Source of the DNA: Mycobacterium kubicae | GTDB lineage: Bacteria; Actinomycetota; Actinomycetes; Mycobacteriales; Mycobacteriaceae | NCBI RefSeq assembly: GCF_015689175.1 | Contig: NZ_CP065047.1 | Coordinates: forward strand, 4,154,001 to 4,218,000 | Length of the DNA stretch: 64,000 nucleotides | Direction: 5' to 3' | Part shown: positions 1-8,159 of the stretch, in pieces | How positions within the stretch are numbered: the first letter of the stretch is position 1 | Layout of the letters: every line of letters begins with the position of its first letter | Notes under the pieces: model-generated | Seen by the model: only the letters and a program-made list of their open reading frames with translations | What the model was told of the DNA's origin: nothing | Database searches by the model: none | Made by a program: the position numbers and the translations under genes

Positions 1-90
1 GAAAACTCCGCGCGGATCGCACACAAGGGGAAGTCCTACGCCGCGAGCTTTGATCGCTTCCACCGAGCATCAGCGCCGAATACCTACAAC

Positions 91-120
91 GTAGCCAACG
101 TGTGCCGGCCTTCAAGTCGG
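91..120. promoter_or_regulatory. Decayed copy of the TetR operator motif
   Basis: This stretch resembles the operator upstream of the SDR gene (2457-2487). Both contain GTAG, CCAAC, TGTG, GGCC and TCAAGT in the same order and nearly the same spacing, but here the second half of the palindrome has changed (CCGG instead of TTGG). It lies just past the end of the tetR gene. It may be a weak third operator serving a gene left of the window, or a remnant of a duplicated promoter. The rest of 1-154 shows no gene. Confidence 0.3.
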
Positions 121-154
121 CGTGCTCGGGAAAGTGCTCAGCCGGTCGGAGTCC

Positions 155-784
155 TCACCGGGAACGCCCTGCCGTTGATGCCTTGCCGCGTTTAGCGGCG
201 GTCGCGTCCACCGGTCCCGAGAGGTCTCCGGTGAGGTAGTGCTGCAGCACTGGACCCAAAGTGTTGGCCAGTGTCTCGCCGTCGAGTTCGGTGACCGCGG
301 GCAGCTCTAGTATGTACCGGCAGTAAGCCACGCCCAGGACCTGCGAGCTGACCATCGCGGCGCGCCGGCGGGCCAACTGTCCCCGGCCGGCGATCCCTTG
401 GACGAACTTGAGCAGCTGACGTTCGAAAATCAGCCGAAACTGCTCTGCTGCAGCACTATTCGTTCCGGCCGAACGCAGCAGCAAGGTGATGAACTCATCA
501 GATAGTGCACCTTCCCAGCGCGAGATGACGTGATGGGCCAGAACGTTGCCGATGTTGTCGGCCGGTAGTGCCGACGGATCGGGTAGTTGCAGGTCGACGT
601 CGACCGCGGCGGCGAATAGCCCTTGCTTATTTCCGTAGTAGCGCATCACCATCGATGGGTCGATGCCGGCCGCCGCGGCCACGGCTCTGATGGTCGTGGC
701 TTCATACCCGCGGCTGGCCAGCATCTGTCGCGCTGCGGTGAGGATCGCGGTTCGCGTGTTCTCAGACCGTTGTGTGAAAGCCAT
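155..784 (-). CDS. TetR/AcrR family transcriptional regulator
   Basis: A 209-residue repressor. An N-terminal helix-turn-helix DNA-binding domain covers about residues 10-57, with the typical TetR pattern (TRTAILTAARQMLASRGYE, then TTIRAVAAAAGI and RYYGNKQGLF). The all-helical C-terminal half would form the dimer and ligand pocket. The tail (GRSR end) is basic. The start codon sits 7 nt downstream of a TACATT -10 box and there is no ribosome binding site, so the mRNA is probably leaderless. The promoter carries the palindrome CCAACaccGTTGG that is also found before the SDR-CMD operon. Inference: the protein represses itself and the adjacent operon. Its inducer is unknown, but is likely a substrate of the SDR or carboxymuconolactone decarboxylase enzymes. 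Confidence 0.9.
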   Translation of the reverse strand: MAFTQRSENTRTAILTAARQMLASRGYEATTIRAVAAAAGIDPSMVMRYYGNKQGLFAAAVDVDLQLPDPSALPADNIGNVLAHHVISRWEGALSDEFITLLLRSAGTNSAAAEQFRLIFERQLLKFVQGIAGRGQLARRRAAMVSSQVLGVAYCRYILELPAVTELDGETLANTLGPVLQHYLTGDLSGPVDATAAKRGKASTAGRSR

Positions 785-812
785 GCGAACAAATGTAGGC
801 CAACACCGTTGG
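785..812 (-). promoter_or_regulatory. Leaderless promoter with TetR-type operator (tetR)
   Basis: On the minus strand a TACATT -10 hexamer (positions 797-792) lies exactly 7 nt before the ATG of tetR. It is preceded by the inverted repeat CCAAC-ACC-GTTGG (800-812). The 18-base string AACAAATGTAGGCCAACA (788-805, plus strand) recurs with one change at 2449-2466, at the same 3-nt distance from the next start codon. The geometry implies transcription starting at or beside the A of the ATG, and an operator that blocks the promoter. Confidence 0.65.
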
Positions 813-838
813 CATTGTTGCCGGTTCCGCCGATAGCT

Positions 839-1504
839 CTATGCGGCCGAGGCAGCCAGGATTTCGTTCAACGCGTTGAAAGCGCGCCACGCCTTGTCGA
901 TAGCGAATTCCGATACCTGCAAAACGACCGCACGAATCTGTTCTTCTCCTGCACCGTTGTTCAACGCGAGGCGCACATGTAGGCGCAGCGAGTCCTCCAG
1001 GGTGCTGTTGAGCACGTCGGTGGCGATGGTTGCCAATGCCCGCTCTCGCACAGTGAGTTCCGAACGCCCCCACCGGGAGTTGAACTGGTCGCGGTAGAAC
1101 GTGGCGAAGCGGTCATCGAGATGGGCGATCGCCAGGACGGTGTCTTCGTCGAGCTCGACCGGTGAGTTTTCAGCCGGCGACGACGAAGCGGATCCCTGCG
1201 GCTGCTCAATGTTGGCGAGCGCCATCAGCGCCTCAGCCGCGGTCGGGTATCCCACGTAGGGAGCAAGATGCCGGACTGCCTCGCGCAGCGCGGGCATGTC
1301 GACCCCTTGAGACACGGCCATCTGCGCATGGGTCTGCAGCGGGAAGCCGAGGCAGTGCGTGCACAGGTCGGCGGCGAGGAAGACGAATGCCTTCTCTCGC
1401 ATCGTGAGTTCTGGCAGCCCCCAGGCGTGTTGGCCGACTTCGACGGCCATCGTCGCGAAGTCGGCGTCGAGGTCGGCGACGGCGTCTTGATTGGTCAGTT
1501 TCAT
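839..1504 (-). CDS. Carboxymuconolactone decarboxylase (AhpD-like) family protein
   Basis: A 221-residue all-helical protein with two CMD-type repeats. The N-terminal repeat (about residues 10-90) carries the AhpD-type redox pair in LCTHCLGF followed by a histidine. The C-terminal repeat (about 105-215) has the same helical pattern without cysteines. Family members are peroxidases, decarboxylases or gamma-carboxymuconolactone decarboxylases, and the CxxC favours a thiol redox role here. The ATG overlaps the stop codon of the upstream SDR gene (ATGA, 1504-1501), so the two are translationally coupled. The substrate is unknown. The pairing with an SDR and a TetR regulator suggests a small detoxification or degradation operon. 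Confidence 0.85.
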   Translation of the reverse strand: MKLTNQDAVADLDADFATMAVEVGQHAWGLPELTMREKAFVFLAADLCTHCLGFPLQTHAQMAVSQGVDMPALREAVRHLAPYVGYPTAAEALMALANIEQPQGSASSSPAENSPVELDEDTVLAIAHLDDRFATFYRDQFNSRWGRSELTVRERALATIATDVLNSTLEDSLRLHVRLALNNGAGEEQIRAVVLQVSEFAIDKAWRAFNALNEILAASAA

Positions 1505-2445
1505 CGAGCAACTCCGTTAACTGGTTGGGCGGCCGCACCGAACTTCTTCGGCAGGCCGAACAGGCGAACACGCATGGCATCGAAGAGTCGGTCGGGGGCC
1601 CATCCGGCCAAGAAGGCCAGCAGTCGGCCATCCTTGCCGACGACGTAGCGCGTGCGTGGCCGCTTCTTTCTCGCTGCGTGCAGCACCGCCCGGGCGACGA
1701 CATCGGGATCGCTGCCCGAACTCGCGCGCTCGATCGCCTTTCGGGTCATCGCTTGGTAGGTCTCGCCGTACAACTCGAGGTCGGCGGGGGTCATCTTGCT
1801 CATCACCCGTTCTGCGTCCTCCTTGACTTTCTTCACCGCGTCCGTTTGGATCGTGGCCGGCTCAATGAGGACGACATGAATTCCCCACGGCCGCAACTCC
1901 ATCCGCAGCGATTCGGTGATCGACGCGAAGGCCCACTTCGATGAGACCAACGGTGCGCCAAAGGGCAAGCTGAGCCGGTCACCAATCGATCCGACATTCA
2001 CCACGCGGCCCGCGCACGCGCGGATCAGAGGCAAGAACGCCTGGGTGACCGCGACTTGCCCAAACACATTCACCTCGTAGATGTGGCGCAGGTCCGCGAG
2101 GGGTACGGCTTCGACCGGCCAGGTCATCCCGATGCCGGCGTTATTGACTAGCACGGCCACTCCGGCGTCGCCTACTGAGTCGGCCACCTCGGCGGCCGCC
2201 GTGCGGATCGACGCCTCATCGGTGACGTCCAGGATCACCGGTGTCAATTGGCCGCCGTTTCGGCTGGCTTCCTGCACGAGAGCCTGTCCATGTTGTCTGC
2301 GCCGTACGCCGGCGAAGACGTGATAACCCTCGCCTGCCAGGCGCAAGGCGCATGCTCGGCCTATCCCGCTGGAGGTGCCTGTCACCACCGCCGCCGGCCG
2401 CCGAGCCGGTTTGAGTGTGGGTTTCATCCTCGCTGAAGTGCTCAT
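1501..2445 (-). CDS. Short-chain dehydrogenase/reductase (SDR)
   Basis: A 314-residue classical SDR. The nucleotide-binding motif is TGTSSGIG near residue 21. NNAG follows in the second strand region, and the catalytic Ser-Tyr-Lys region is atypical: after VVNVGSIGDRLSLP the usual YxxxK position reads VSSKWAF. The lysine is therefore kept but the tyrosine appears replaced by serine, which is worth checking for activity. The open frame extends upstream to 2634, but the start at 2445 is chosen because a TACATT -10 box lies 7 nt before it (leaderless) and because homologues begin about here. It is the first gene of the SDR-CMD operon. Confidence 0.85.
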   Translation of the reverse strand: MSTSARMKPTLKPARRPAAVVTGTSSGIGRACALRLAGEGYHVFAGVRRRQHGQALVQEASRNGGQLTPVILDVTDEASIRTAAAEVADSVGDAGVAVLVNNAGIGMTWPVEAVPLADLRHIYEVNVFGQVAVTQAFLPLIRACAGRVVNVGSIGDRLSLPFGAPLVSSKWAFASITESLRMELRPWGIHVVLIEPATIQTDAVKKVKEDAERVMSKMTPADLELYGETYQAMTRKAIERASSGSDPDVVARAVLHAARKKRPRTRYVVGKDGRLLAFLAGWAPDRLFDAMRVRLFGLPKKFGAAAQPVNGVAR

Positions 2446-2474
2446 GCCAACAAATGTAGACCAACATGTGTTGG
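2446..2474 (-). promoter_or_regulatory. Leaderless promoter with TetR-type operator (SDR-CMD operon)
   Basis: A TACATT -10 box (2458-2453, minus strand) is 7 nt upstream of the SDR ATG. It is overlapped by the inverted repeat CCAACA-TG-TGTTGG (2461-2474), with a further half site GTGTTGG at 2482-2488. The motif matches the one before tetR in sequence and distance from the start codon. This is consistent with co-repression by the TetR protein at 155-784. Confidence 0.65.
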
Positions 2475-3131
2475 CCATCAAGTGTTGGCAATTGCACTTC
2501 GGCCGCCAGCTGCCGCGGCTCATAGAACCAAGGCCAAACGCCTTTATCAGCCAAAAGGGTTGGCCGACGTTTCGCTGATTCCCTGTGACTCGGTCGGGCC
2601 ACCGTGAATCAAATTGCGCCCCAGTCAATTTCATACACCTTGAAATACCAGGCGGCTGGTTGATCTGTGACGGATCGATTCGGATGGATGAGAAGGACGC
2701 TTAGGCCAACCCTCACGCTGCCCCGCCCTACACCTGTGCGTCGAGTTGTTGAAGGAATCGCGCGGCTCGTCGGTAAGAAGGACCGTTCAAGATAAGGCGG
2801 CAGCGCCAGGCCTTTCTTCGCCCGACGCCCAACGCGAAGTCTGGGATGGGCTCACAGTCAGCCCCAGGATCGTCGCCGGCGACACGGCTGTCCACGCAGT
2901 CCCAGCCGTGACCGTCTTCCTGGTTCGCCCGCTTCATCGGAGGTGTGACGGCGACCCTTCTTCGTTTTCGTGGCCGCGAAATCACTCCCAACGCCCCGCG
3001 CTGCGCTGCGCCCGACCACCACATCACCGCGCTTTGAACCGACGGGGTGCCTAGCTCGTGAATTAGACGCAATGTGAGTTGAAACGACAGCCACGGCTGC
3101 CACTTCGCGTCGCTGCGTCTGAGAGTTGCCT
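2475..3131. other. Gene-poor interval, no recognised gene
   Basis: About 650 bases between the SDR promoter and the secreted-protein gene. A 114-codon open frame on the minus strand (2728-3072) and an overlapping one on the plus strand (2746-3054) exist. Neither has a recognisable domain, a convincing ribosome binding site or normal mycobacterial protein composition. The interval may hold the remains of a decayed gene. I see no RNA gene here. Confidence 0.4.
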
Positions 3132-3206
3132 ATGAGCGAGCTGGAAAAGGGCATTGATCTGGGATTACGCAAGTTAGGCTGTGCGTTGTTGCGGATACGC
3201 AACTAA
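3132..3206 (+). CDS. Possible 24-residue micro-ORF
   Basis: ATG to TAA encodes MSELEKGIDLGLRKLGCALL plus four residues, an amphipathic, lysine- and arginine-containing peptide. It ends 22 nt before the secreted-protein gene at 3229. The inverted repeat GGGATTA (3161-3167) / TAATCCC (3204-3210) brackets its 3' half, and TACGCAA occurs twice inside. There is no strong ribosome binding site. It could equally be a structured leader region, so coding status is unproven. Confidence 0.25.
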   Translation: MSELEKGIDLGLRKLGCALLRIRN

Positions 3207-3228
3207 TCCCGTCCCTTGAGGGGGAACC

Positions 3229-3669
3229 ATGAAGCCGTACGCACTCTGCTTGACTCTTGCGCTATCATTCGCCCTTTTCATCGCTGGAGCACCGCTAGCC
3301 AACGCCGAGGTCCACCCCGCGGACGGGGTGTTCACCTATACAGATGACGACGGCACCCAAGGGACCTGGACGATCAGAACCACGTGCGCGCCGCAGTGCG
3401 TCGCCCATGTGACGACCGGGCCCGGGCAGAGTTTTGCCGCGCCCCTGATCAACGGCCGGCACACCGTCACACGGACCGTTCCGCAGGGGGTGAAGTGTCC
3501 GCTGTACGCATTCGCCGACTCGCTATGGGGCGGCGGCACCTATCCGGCCACCATCGACCAATCGTGGAGTCCGCAGACGCTGACCGGCGACGTCAACTAC
3601 CTGCAGAGCTCAGCGCCGTGCAGTATCGCCGACCTGCATGACACCTTCAGGCTCTCCAGAATCGGCTAA
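3229..3669 (+). CDS. Small exported protein with four cysteines
   Basis: A 146-residue protein. A cleavable signal peptide covers residues 1 to about 26 (positive start, hydrophobic LTLALSFALFIAGAPLANA, AxA-type site). The mature part has four cysteines (TTCAPQC, VKCPLY, APCSI) that probably form two disulfides, and Trp/Thr-rich strands. A ribosome binding site (GAGGGGGA) precedes the ATG. The pattern resembles a group of small secreted mycobacterial proteins of unknown function. The exported protein at 11,321-11,824 shares the TTCA..C..A.TxGP motif and the PC near the C terminus. No enzymatic motif is visible. Confidence 0.75.
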   Translation: MKPYALCLTLALSFALFIAGAPLANAEVHPADGVFTYTDDDGTQGTWTIRTTCAPQCVAHVTTGPGQSFAAPLINGRHTVTRTVPQGVKCPLYAFADSLWGGGTYPATIDQSWSPQTLTGDVNYLQSSAPCSIADLHDTFRLSRIG

Positions 3670-3871
3670 CGAGCCACCTCGAGACCTTTGCAGCGTGCGT
3701 CTGCACGTCTGAGGAAGGCGGCCGCCTAGGACATTGCCGGCTTCGCCAGCACGAACCCTCTCAATAGCAGCAATCCCCGCGTAAGATTCGCCAGAAATCT
3801 GCAAGATCGATCTTTGCTGAGCGACGACGTTGTGGCAAGGCACCGCACCGCCGAGGAGGGGACTGCACACC

Positions 3872-5047
3872 ATGGGCATGCGGGACATGATCCGGGGCGA
3901 GTTCGTCGACATCATCGAATGGCTCGACGATACGAACACGACCTTGGCGTGGCGGTTCCCGCGCTACGACAACGAGATCAAAAACGGCGCGCAGCTGATC
4001 GTCCGCGAAGGCCAGCGCGCCATGTTTGTCTATCGCGGCCAGTTGGCCGATCAGTTCAACCCCGGTCACTACACGCTGACCAGTGAGAACATGCCGATCT
4101 TGGGCACGCTGCAAGGTTGGAAGTACGGATTCAACAGCCCCTTCCGGTCCGAGGTGTACTACGTCAACACCCGTCCCTATCCCGATTTGCGTTGGGGCAC
4201 ACCGCAACCCGTCACCGTTCGGGACCCAGATTTCAAGATGGTGCAAGTCCGGGCCAACGGCACCACAGTCGTCAGAGTCACCGACCCCACCGCGTTCCTG
4301 CGTCAGGTCCTCGGCACCCAAAGCGTCGTCGACATGGAGCAGATCACCGAGTTGATCCGGCGCAACATCGCCCTGGCGTTCAACGACATGGTGATGGGCA
4401 GCGGCCTCGGCGCGATCGATCTGCAGGGCCGCCAGGTCGAGTTGTCGGACAAGCTGCGCGAGTTCGTCGCCCAGCGTGTACAGGCGTTCGGTCTGGGGAT
4501 CGACGCCGTCACCATGACGATCTCGCTGCCCGAAGAGATCCAGCAGGCGATGACCCGCGGTGTGGCGCGTGGCCTCGAGGAGAGCAGCTTTCTCAATAAC
4601 GTCGGCGACCTCGACCGCTACACCCAAGCACGACGAGCCGACGCGATGTTGGCCGCGGCGCAGAACGAGGGCGGGGGTGCCGCCGGATCGGCGATCCAGG
4701 CCGGCCTGGGTGTGGCACTGGGCAGTCAGATGGCCAACGCGGCCCAGGGCGGTTACGGCCAACCTCAGCAATTCGGCAACCAGCAGCCGCCGATGCAAGG
4801 GGCGCCACCTCCGTTGCCGCCGCAGCAACTGTTCCATTTCGAGCAGGCCGGCCAGCCCGCCGGTCCTTACCCGGTCAATGCACTGCGGCAATTCGTTTCC
4901 AGCGGTCAATTGACTCGCGACACCGTGGTGTGGACCGAGGGGATGCCCAACTGGGCCCCCGCGTCGACCGTGCCCGCGCTGCAACCGTTGTTCAGCGCGC
5001 CGCCCCCGTTGCCGGGCACGCCGCCGCCGCTCCCGCCGCAGCAATGA
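3872..5047 (+). CDS. SPFH/Band 7 domain protein with C-terminal GYF_2 domain
   Basis: A 391-residue protein. An SPFH (stomatin/prohibitin-like) domain of the COG4260, virion-core-like class covers about residues 20-270. An Ala/Gly/Gln/Pro-rich linker follows, then a GYF_2 (DUF4339) domain near residues 310-370 with GPYPVNALRQFV and WTEGMPNW. There is no N-terminal membrane segment. The ATG at 3872 is chosen over the upstream in-frame GTG because GAGGAGGGGA lies 9 nt before it. The stop overlaps the next gene's ATG (ATGA). SPFH proteins assemble into membrane-associated scaffolds. The next two genes encode membrane proteins, so this one probably oligomerises at the membrane with them. Confidence 0.88.
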   Translation: MGMRDMIRGEFVDIIEWLDDTNTTLAWRFPRYDNEIKNGAQLIVREGQRAMFVYRGQLADQFNPGHYTLTSENMPILGTLQGWKYGFNSPFRSEVYYVNTRPYPDLRWGTPQPVTVRDPDFKMVQVRANGTTVVRVTDPTAFLRQVLGTQSVVDMEQITELIRRNIALAFNDMVMGSGLGAIDLQGRQVELSDKLREFVAQRVQAFGLGIDAVTMTISLPEEIQQAMTRGVARGLEESSFLNNVGDLDRYTQARRADAMLAAAQNEGGGAAGSAIQAGLGVALGSQMANAAQGGYGQPQQFGNQQPPMQGAPPPLPPQQLFHFEQAGQPAGPYPVNALRQFVSSGQLTRDTVVWTEGMPNWAPASTVPALQPLFSAPPPLPGTPPPLPPQQ

Positions 5048-6462
5048 GCTACCCGCCAGGGGATCCCGGATGGGGCCCGGGGCGTTCCCAGCCTCCGCCG
5101 TTGCCTCCCCGCCCGACCGGCCCACCGCCGCTGCCTCGGCCGCCAGCCGGCCCGCCGCCCCTGCCGCGACGGCAACCAGGTCCGCCACCGTTACCCCGAC
5201 CGCCCGGCCCACCGCCGCTGCCCCGAGCGCAGGCGGGTCCCCCATCGGCTGCCCCGCCTCCCCCGCTGCGTCCCTACGCGGAACCGCCGAGCGCGCCCGC
5301 GATGTTTCACCAGACCGAGCGCACCCGCACCTACCCGTGCACATCATGCGGCGGACAGCTCAACTTCGACATCGCCAGCCAGAAATTGCGCTGCCCCAGT
5401 TGTGGGAATTACTACGACATCACCGCGCCGAATACCCCGGTCCGTTCGCGCGAATTACACAGCGCCATGCGGCAACTGCGAGAGCTACAACAACGCCAGG
5501 CCGGGCCGAACGTCACCGGCATGCGCGAGGTTGCATGTCAAAACTGCGGCGGCACAACCGAATTCGTCGGCAGTCTGACAGCCACCAAATGCCCCTACTG
5601 CGCCACCCCCATCCAACGCGACGACGTGCACAACGCGCCGGCTCGGCTGCCGGTGGACGGACTGGTGCCTTTTCGCATCGATGAGAAACAAGCTCGTCAG
5701 CTCATCGAGAAGTGGATCACCAAGCGCTGGTTCGCACCCACCGACTTCAAGAAGTACCGCGAGATCGGCGCCTTCTCCAGCCTGTACACCGCGTACTTCA
5801 CCTATGACGCCAACACCCAAACGGTCTACGACGGTGAACGCGGCGAAGATCACCGCGTTCGAGTCGGTACCGACAATGACGGCAACGCAATATACGAAAC
5901 TCAAACACGTTGGTACCGGGTGTCGGGTCAGGTCAGCAACGACTTCGCCGACCTGCCGGTCCTGGCCAATGACAGCGAAAACCTCAATCGCAAGCGGATC
6001 AAGACACTCGAGCCCTGGCCGGTCGAGCAGGCCAGGACCTATTCGCCGGAATTCGTAGCCGGTCACCTGTGTCGCACCTACGACAAAGACGCCGAGCAGG
6101 CGCTGCCCGAAGCCAAACAGGAGATGGAGAGCGCCGTCGAACGGACGGTGCGTTCCGACATCGGTGGGGACCGCCAGCGGGTCCACAGCCTGCGGACGTC
6201 GTGGAATTACCTCGGTTTCAAGCACATCCTGCTGCCGATCTGGCTACTGACCGTGCTCTACAGCAACCGGCCGTTCCAGGTCTGTATCAACGGCCTCACC
6301 GGCGAGGTGGCCGGCGAGCGGCCCTGGAGCAAGGTGAAGTTGGCGATCGCGATCGCCATTGCACTGCTGGTCGTGATCGCGGCCATCTCGATCTACTTCT
6401 ACTTCCATTCCCACGGGCATCATTCGACTAGATCGCCGCACCGCAACATTCATAGGAAGTAG
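5044..6462 (+). CDS. Proline-rich zinc-ribbon protein with C-terminal membrane anchor
   Basis: A 472-residue protein. Residues 1-85 are a Pro-rich tract built of PPPLPRPPxGPPPLPR-like units. Two zinc-ribbon pairs follow (CTSCGG / CPSCGNYYD, then CQNCGG / CPYCATP, about residues 100-190). A globular part follows, rich in Tyr and Trp, and then one transmembrane helix near residues 435-460 (VKLAIAIAIALLVVIAAISI) with a His-rich tail. The start is set by the ATGA overlap with the SPFH gene, not by the longer frame from 4930. Similar TFIIB-like zinc-ribbon proteins are found beside COG4260 SPFH genes in other bacteria. The Pro-rich arm is a natural ligand for the partner's GYF domain. Confidence 0.8.
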   Translation: MSYPPGDPGWGPGRSQPPPLPPRPTGPPPLPRPPAGPPPLPRRQPGPPPLPRPPGPPPLPRAQAGPPSAAPPPPLRPYAEPPSAPAMFHQTERTRTYPCTSCGGQLNFDIASQKLRCPSCGNYYDITAPNTPVRSRELHSAMRQLRELQQRQAGPNVTGMREVACQNCGGTTEFVGSLTATKCPYCATPIQRDDVHNAPARLPVDGLVPFRIDEKQARQLIEKWITKRWFAPTDFKKYREIGAFSSLYTAYFTYDANTQTVYDGERGEDHRVRVGTDNDGNAIYETQTRWYRVSGQVSNDFADLPVLANDSENLNRKRIKTLEPWPVEQARTYSPEFVAGHLCRTYDKDAEQALPEAKQEMESAVERTVRSDIGGDRQRVHSLRTSWNYLGFKHILLPIWLLTVLYSNRPFQVCINGLTGEVAGERPWSKVKLAIAIAIALLVVIAAISIYFYFHSHGHHSTRSPHRNIHRK

Positions 6463-6464
6463 CC

Positions 6465-6971
6465 GTGGAAATCGTCCTCGGGGTCGTCCTCGTGCTCGCT
6501 TTCGTGGTCGGTCTGACGGTCGCCGTCATCGCGATGGTCCATCACACTCAGCAGCGAGCCATCACTCGGGACAATCAGCTGATCCCCGGCCGCCCGACCC
6601 GTGCTCCGCGTGCCTGGGCCCGATCGCACGACCCGGAAGCTCGGCTGCACCGCCGGTTACGCGATGCGTTGAGGGCCCTACACGCCGTGGACGCCCTCGA
6701 TACGGGCTCAACCGTTGTGCTTCGGGCCGATCTGGAACAGACCGCGTTCGAGGTCGATGACCACCTGGTCGCGATTTCCCAGCTGTCACCAGTGCACAAA
6801 GGGGAATTGCTCGGATCGATCACGGCAACCGTCGACGCCATCGAAGCTGCCGTCGCGCGGTATGCGACCGCGGCGACCGGGCCGGACACGTCCGCTCTCG
6901 AGGCCGACCTGGCAACCGTGCAGAACCAGTTCGACATCACCAAGGAACTGCAAAGAAGGCTCGTGGACTGA
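6465..6971 (+). CDS. Small membrane-anchored protein of the SPFH operon
   Basis: A 168-residue protein with a GTG start 2 nt after the zinc-ribbon gene and an AGGAAG ribosome binding site. A single N-terminal transmembrane helix (residues 3-25, VLGVVLVLAFVVGLTVAVIA) is followed by a basic stretch and then about 110 helical residues with heptad-like Leu/Ala spacing, suggesting a coiled coil (residues 65-168). No family was recognised. The tight spacing makes it the third gene of the SPFH-GYF / zinc-ribbon / membrane set. Confidence 0.7.
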   Translation: MEIVLGVVLVLAFVVGLTVAVIAMVHHTQQRAITRDNQLIPGRPTRAPRAWARSHDPEARLHRRLRDALRALHAVDALDTGSTVVLRADLEQTAFEVDDHLVAISQLSPVHKGELLGSITATVDAIEAAVARYATAATGPDTSALEADLATVQNQFDITKELQRRLVD

Positions 6972-6993
6972 TCGCGACCAATCACGGTGGTGG

Positions 6994-7022
6994 TTCAAGG
7001 AGTCTCCAAGAAACTTTCAAGG
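6994..7022. promoter_or_regulatory. Paired TTCAAGG repeats upstream of hydrolase gene
   Basis: TTCAAGG occurs at 6994-7000 and 7016-7022, 22 bp apart (two helical turns), with CCAAGAA between them. A similar pair 11 bp apart precedes the DUF732 gene at 41,226. Phased direct repeats are typical of OmpR-type response-regulator sites. The regulator is unknown. Confidence 0.35.
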
Positions 7023-7091
7023 TCGTCCCCCCAAGCTTCTCTGCAACACCCCGCTTCGGCGGGAGGAGACGCATACCAGGGAGGGACTGCC

Positions 7092-8081
7092 ATGCCGAAC
7101 CGTCCACACCGCCACCTGCGGCCCGTACGGGATGTCACCGCACCGAAGCTGCAATTCCGCACGATCCACGGCCACCGCCGCGCCTTCCGTATCGCGGGGA
7201 CTGGCCCGGTCGTGGTGCTGCTGCACGGCGTCGGTGACAACTCCACGACCTGGCAGCCCGTGCATGCCAAGCTCGCTCAGCGATTCACCGTCATCGCTCC
7301 CGACCTGCTGGGCCACGGTGAGTCGGACAAGCCGCGCGCCGACTACTCCTTGGCGTCGTTCGCCAACGGCCTGCGCGACCTGCTCACCGTGCTGGAGATC
7401 GACCGCGTCACCTTGGTCGGGCATTCTCTGGGCGGCGGTGTGGCGGCTCAATTCGCCTACCAGTACCCGGAATTCGTTGAGCGCGTCGTGCTGGTGAGCG
7501 CCGGCGGGGTGACCAAGGACGTCAGCATCGCACTGCGCCTGGCGGCGATGCCGTTGGGCGCCGAGGCGCTGTCAATGTTGCGGGTACCGGGCGCCGTCTC
7601 GGCACTGGATCTCGCCAGCCGCGCCGTCGGAAACGTCGTCGGCTCCACCCGGTTCACCCGCGATGTGGCCAGCTTGCCGCGTCTGGTCCGCGGGTTGAGC
7701 AAGCCCGGCGCCGTGGCCGCCTTCGCACGCACGCTGCGCGGCGTGGTCGACACCCACGGCCAGTTCGTCACGATGCTCGATCGCAGCTACCTGATGCACG
7801 GCCTTCCGGTGCAGATCATCTGGGGCGAGGACGACCTGATCATCCCGGTGAGCCACGCTCGGCTGGCCCACGAGCAGATTCCCGGTTCGCGTTTGGAGAT
7901 CCTGGAGAATTCCGGGCACATGCCGCACGGCGATCACCCGGACCGCTTCGTGCAGATCGTGCACCAATTCATCGACTCGACCGAACCGTATGAGTACGAC
8001 CCGCAGATGGTGCGGACGGCGCTGCAGACCGGCGAGCGTCAGTACTTGGACGATGCGGCGGCCGACAGCGACCTTGCTTAG
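7092..8081 (+). CDS. Alpha/beta hydrolase, Rv2715-like
   Basis: A 329-residue alpha/beta hydrolase. The oxyanion loop is LLHGVGDNSTTW, the nucleophile elbow is VGHSLGGGVA (Ser at the GHSLGG centre), the acidic residue lies in IIWGEDDLIIP, and the catalytic His is in ENSGHMPHGDHP near the C terminus. All triad members are present. The ATG at 7092 follows GGGAGGGAC. The upstream frame from 6987 lacks a binding site. It resembles M. tuberculosis Rv2715 in sequence, though the M. tuberculosis neighbours (Rv2714, Rv2716) are absent here. The substrate is unknown. Members of this group hydrolyse esters or C-C bonds. Confidence 0.85.
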   Translation: MPNRPHRHLRPVRDVTAPKLQFRTIHGHRRAFRIAGTGPVVVLLHGVGDNSTTWQPVHAKLAQRFTVIAPDLLGHGESDKPRADYSLASFANGLRDLLTVLEIDRVTLVGHSLGGGVAAQFAYQYPEFVERVVLVSAGGVTKDVSIALRLAAMPLGAEALSMLRVPGAVSALDLASRAVGNVVGSTRFTRDVASLPRLVRGLSKPGAVAAFARTLRGVVDTHGQFVTMLDRSYLMHGLPVQIIWGEDDLIIPVSHARLAHEQIPGSRLEILENSGHMPHGDHPDRFVQIVHQFIDSTEPYEYDPQMVRTALQTGERQYLDDAAADSDLA

Positions 8082-8159
8082 TGGATGACGTGGGATCGGT
8101 GACGCGCGCAACTATCAGGAACAGCCTCCCGGGGCCAACGGGCACGGCATTATGTCCTC

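Noticed and set aside
3761-5347. A 528-codon open frame on the minus strand across the SPFH gene
   Set aside because: It is antisense to a clear SPFH-GYF gene, is rich in Arg/Ala/Gly as expected for the opposite strand of GC-rich coding DNA, and shows no domain.
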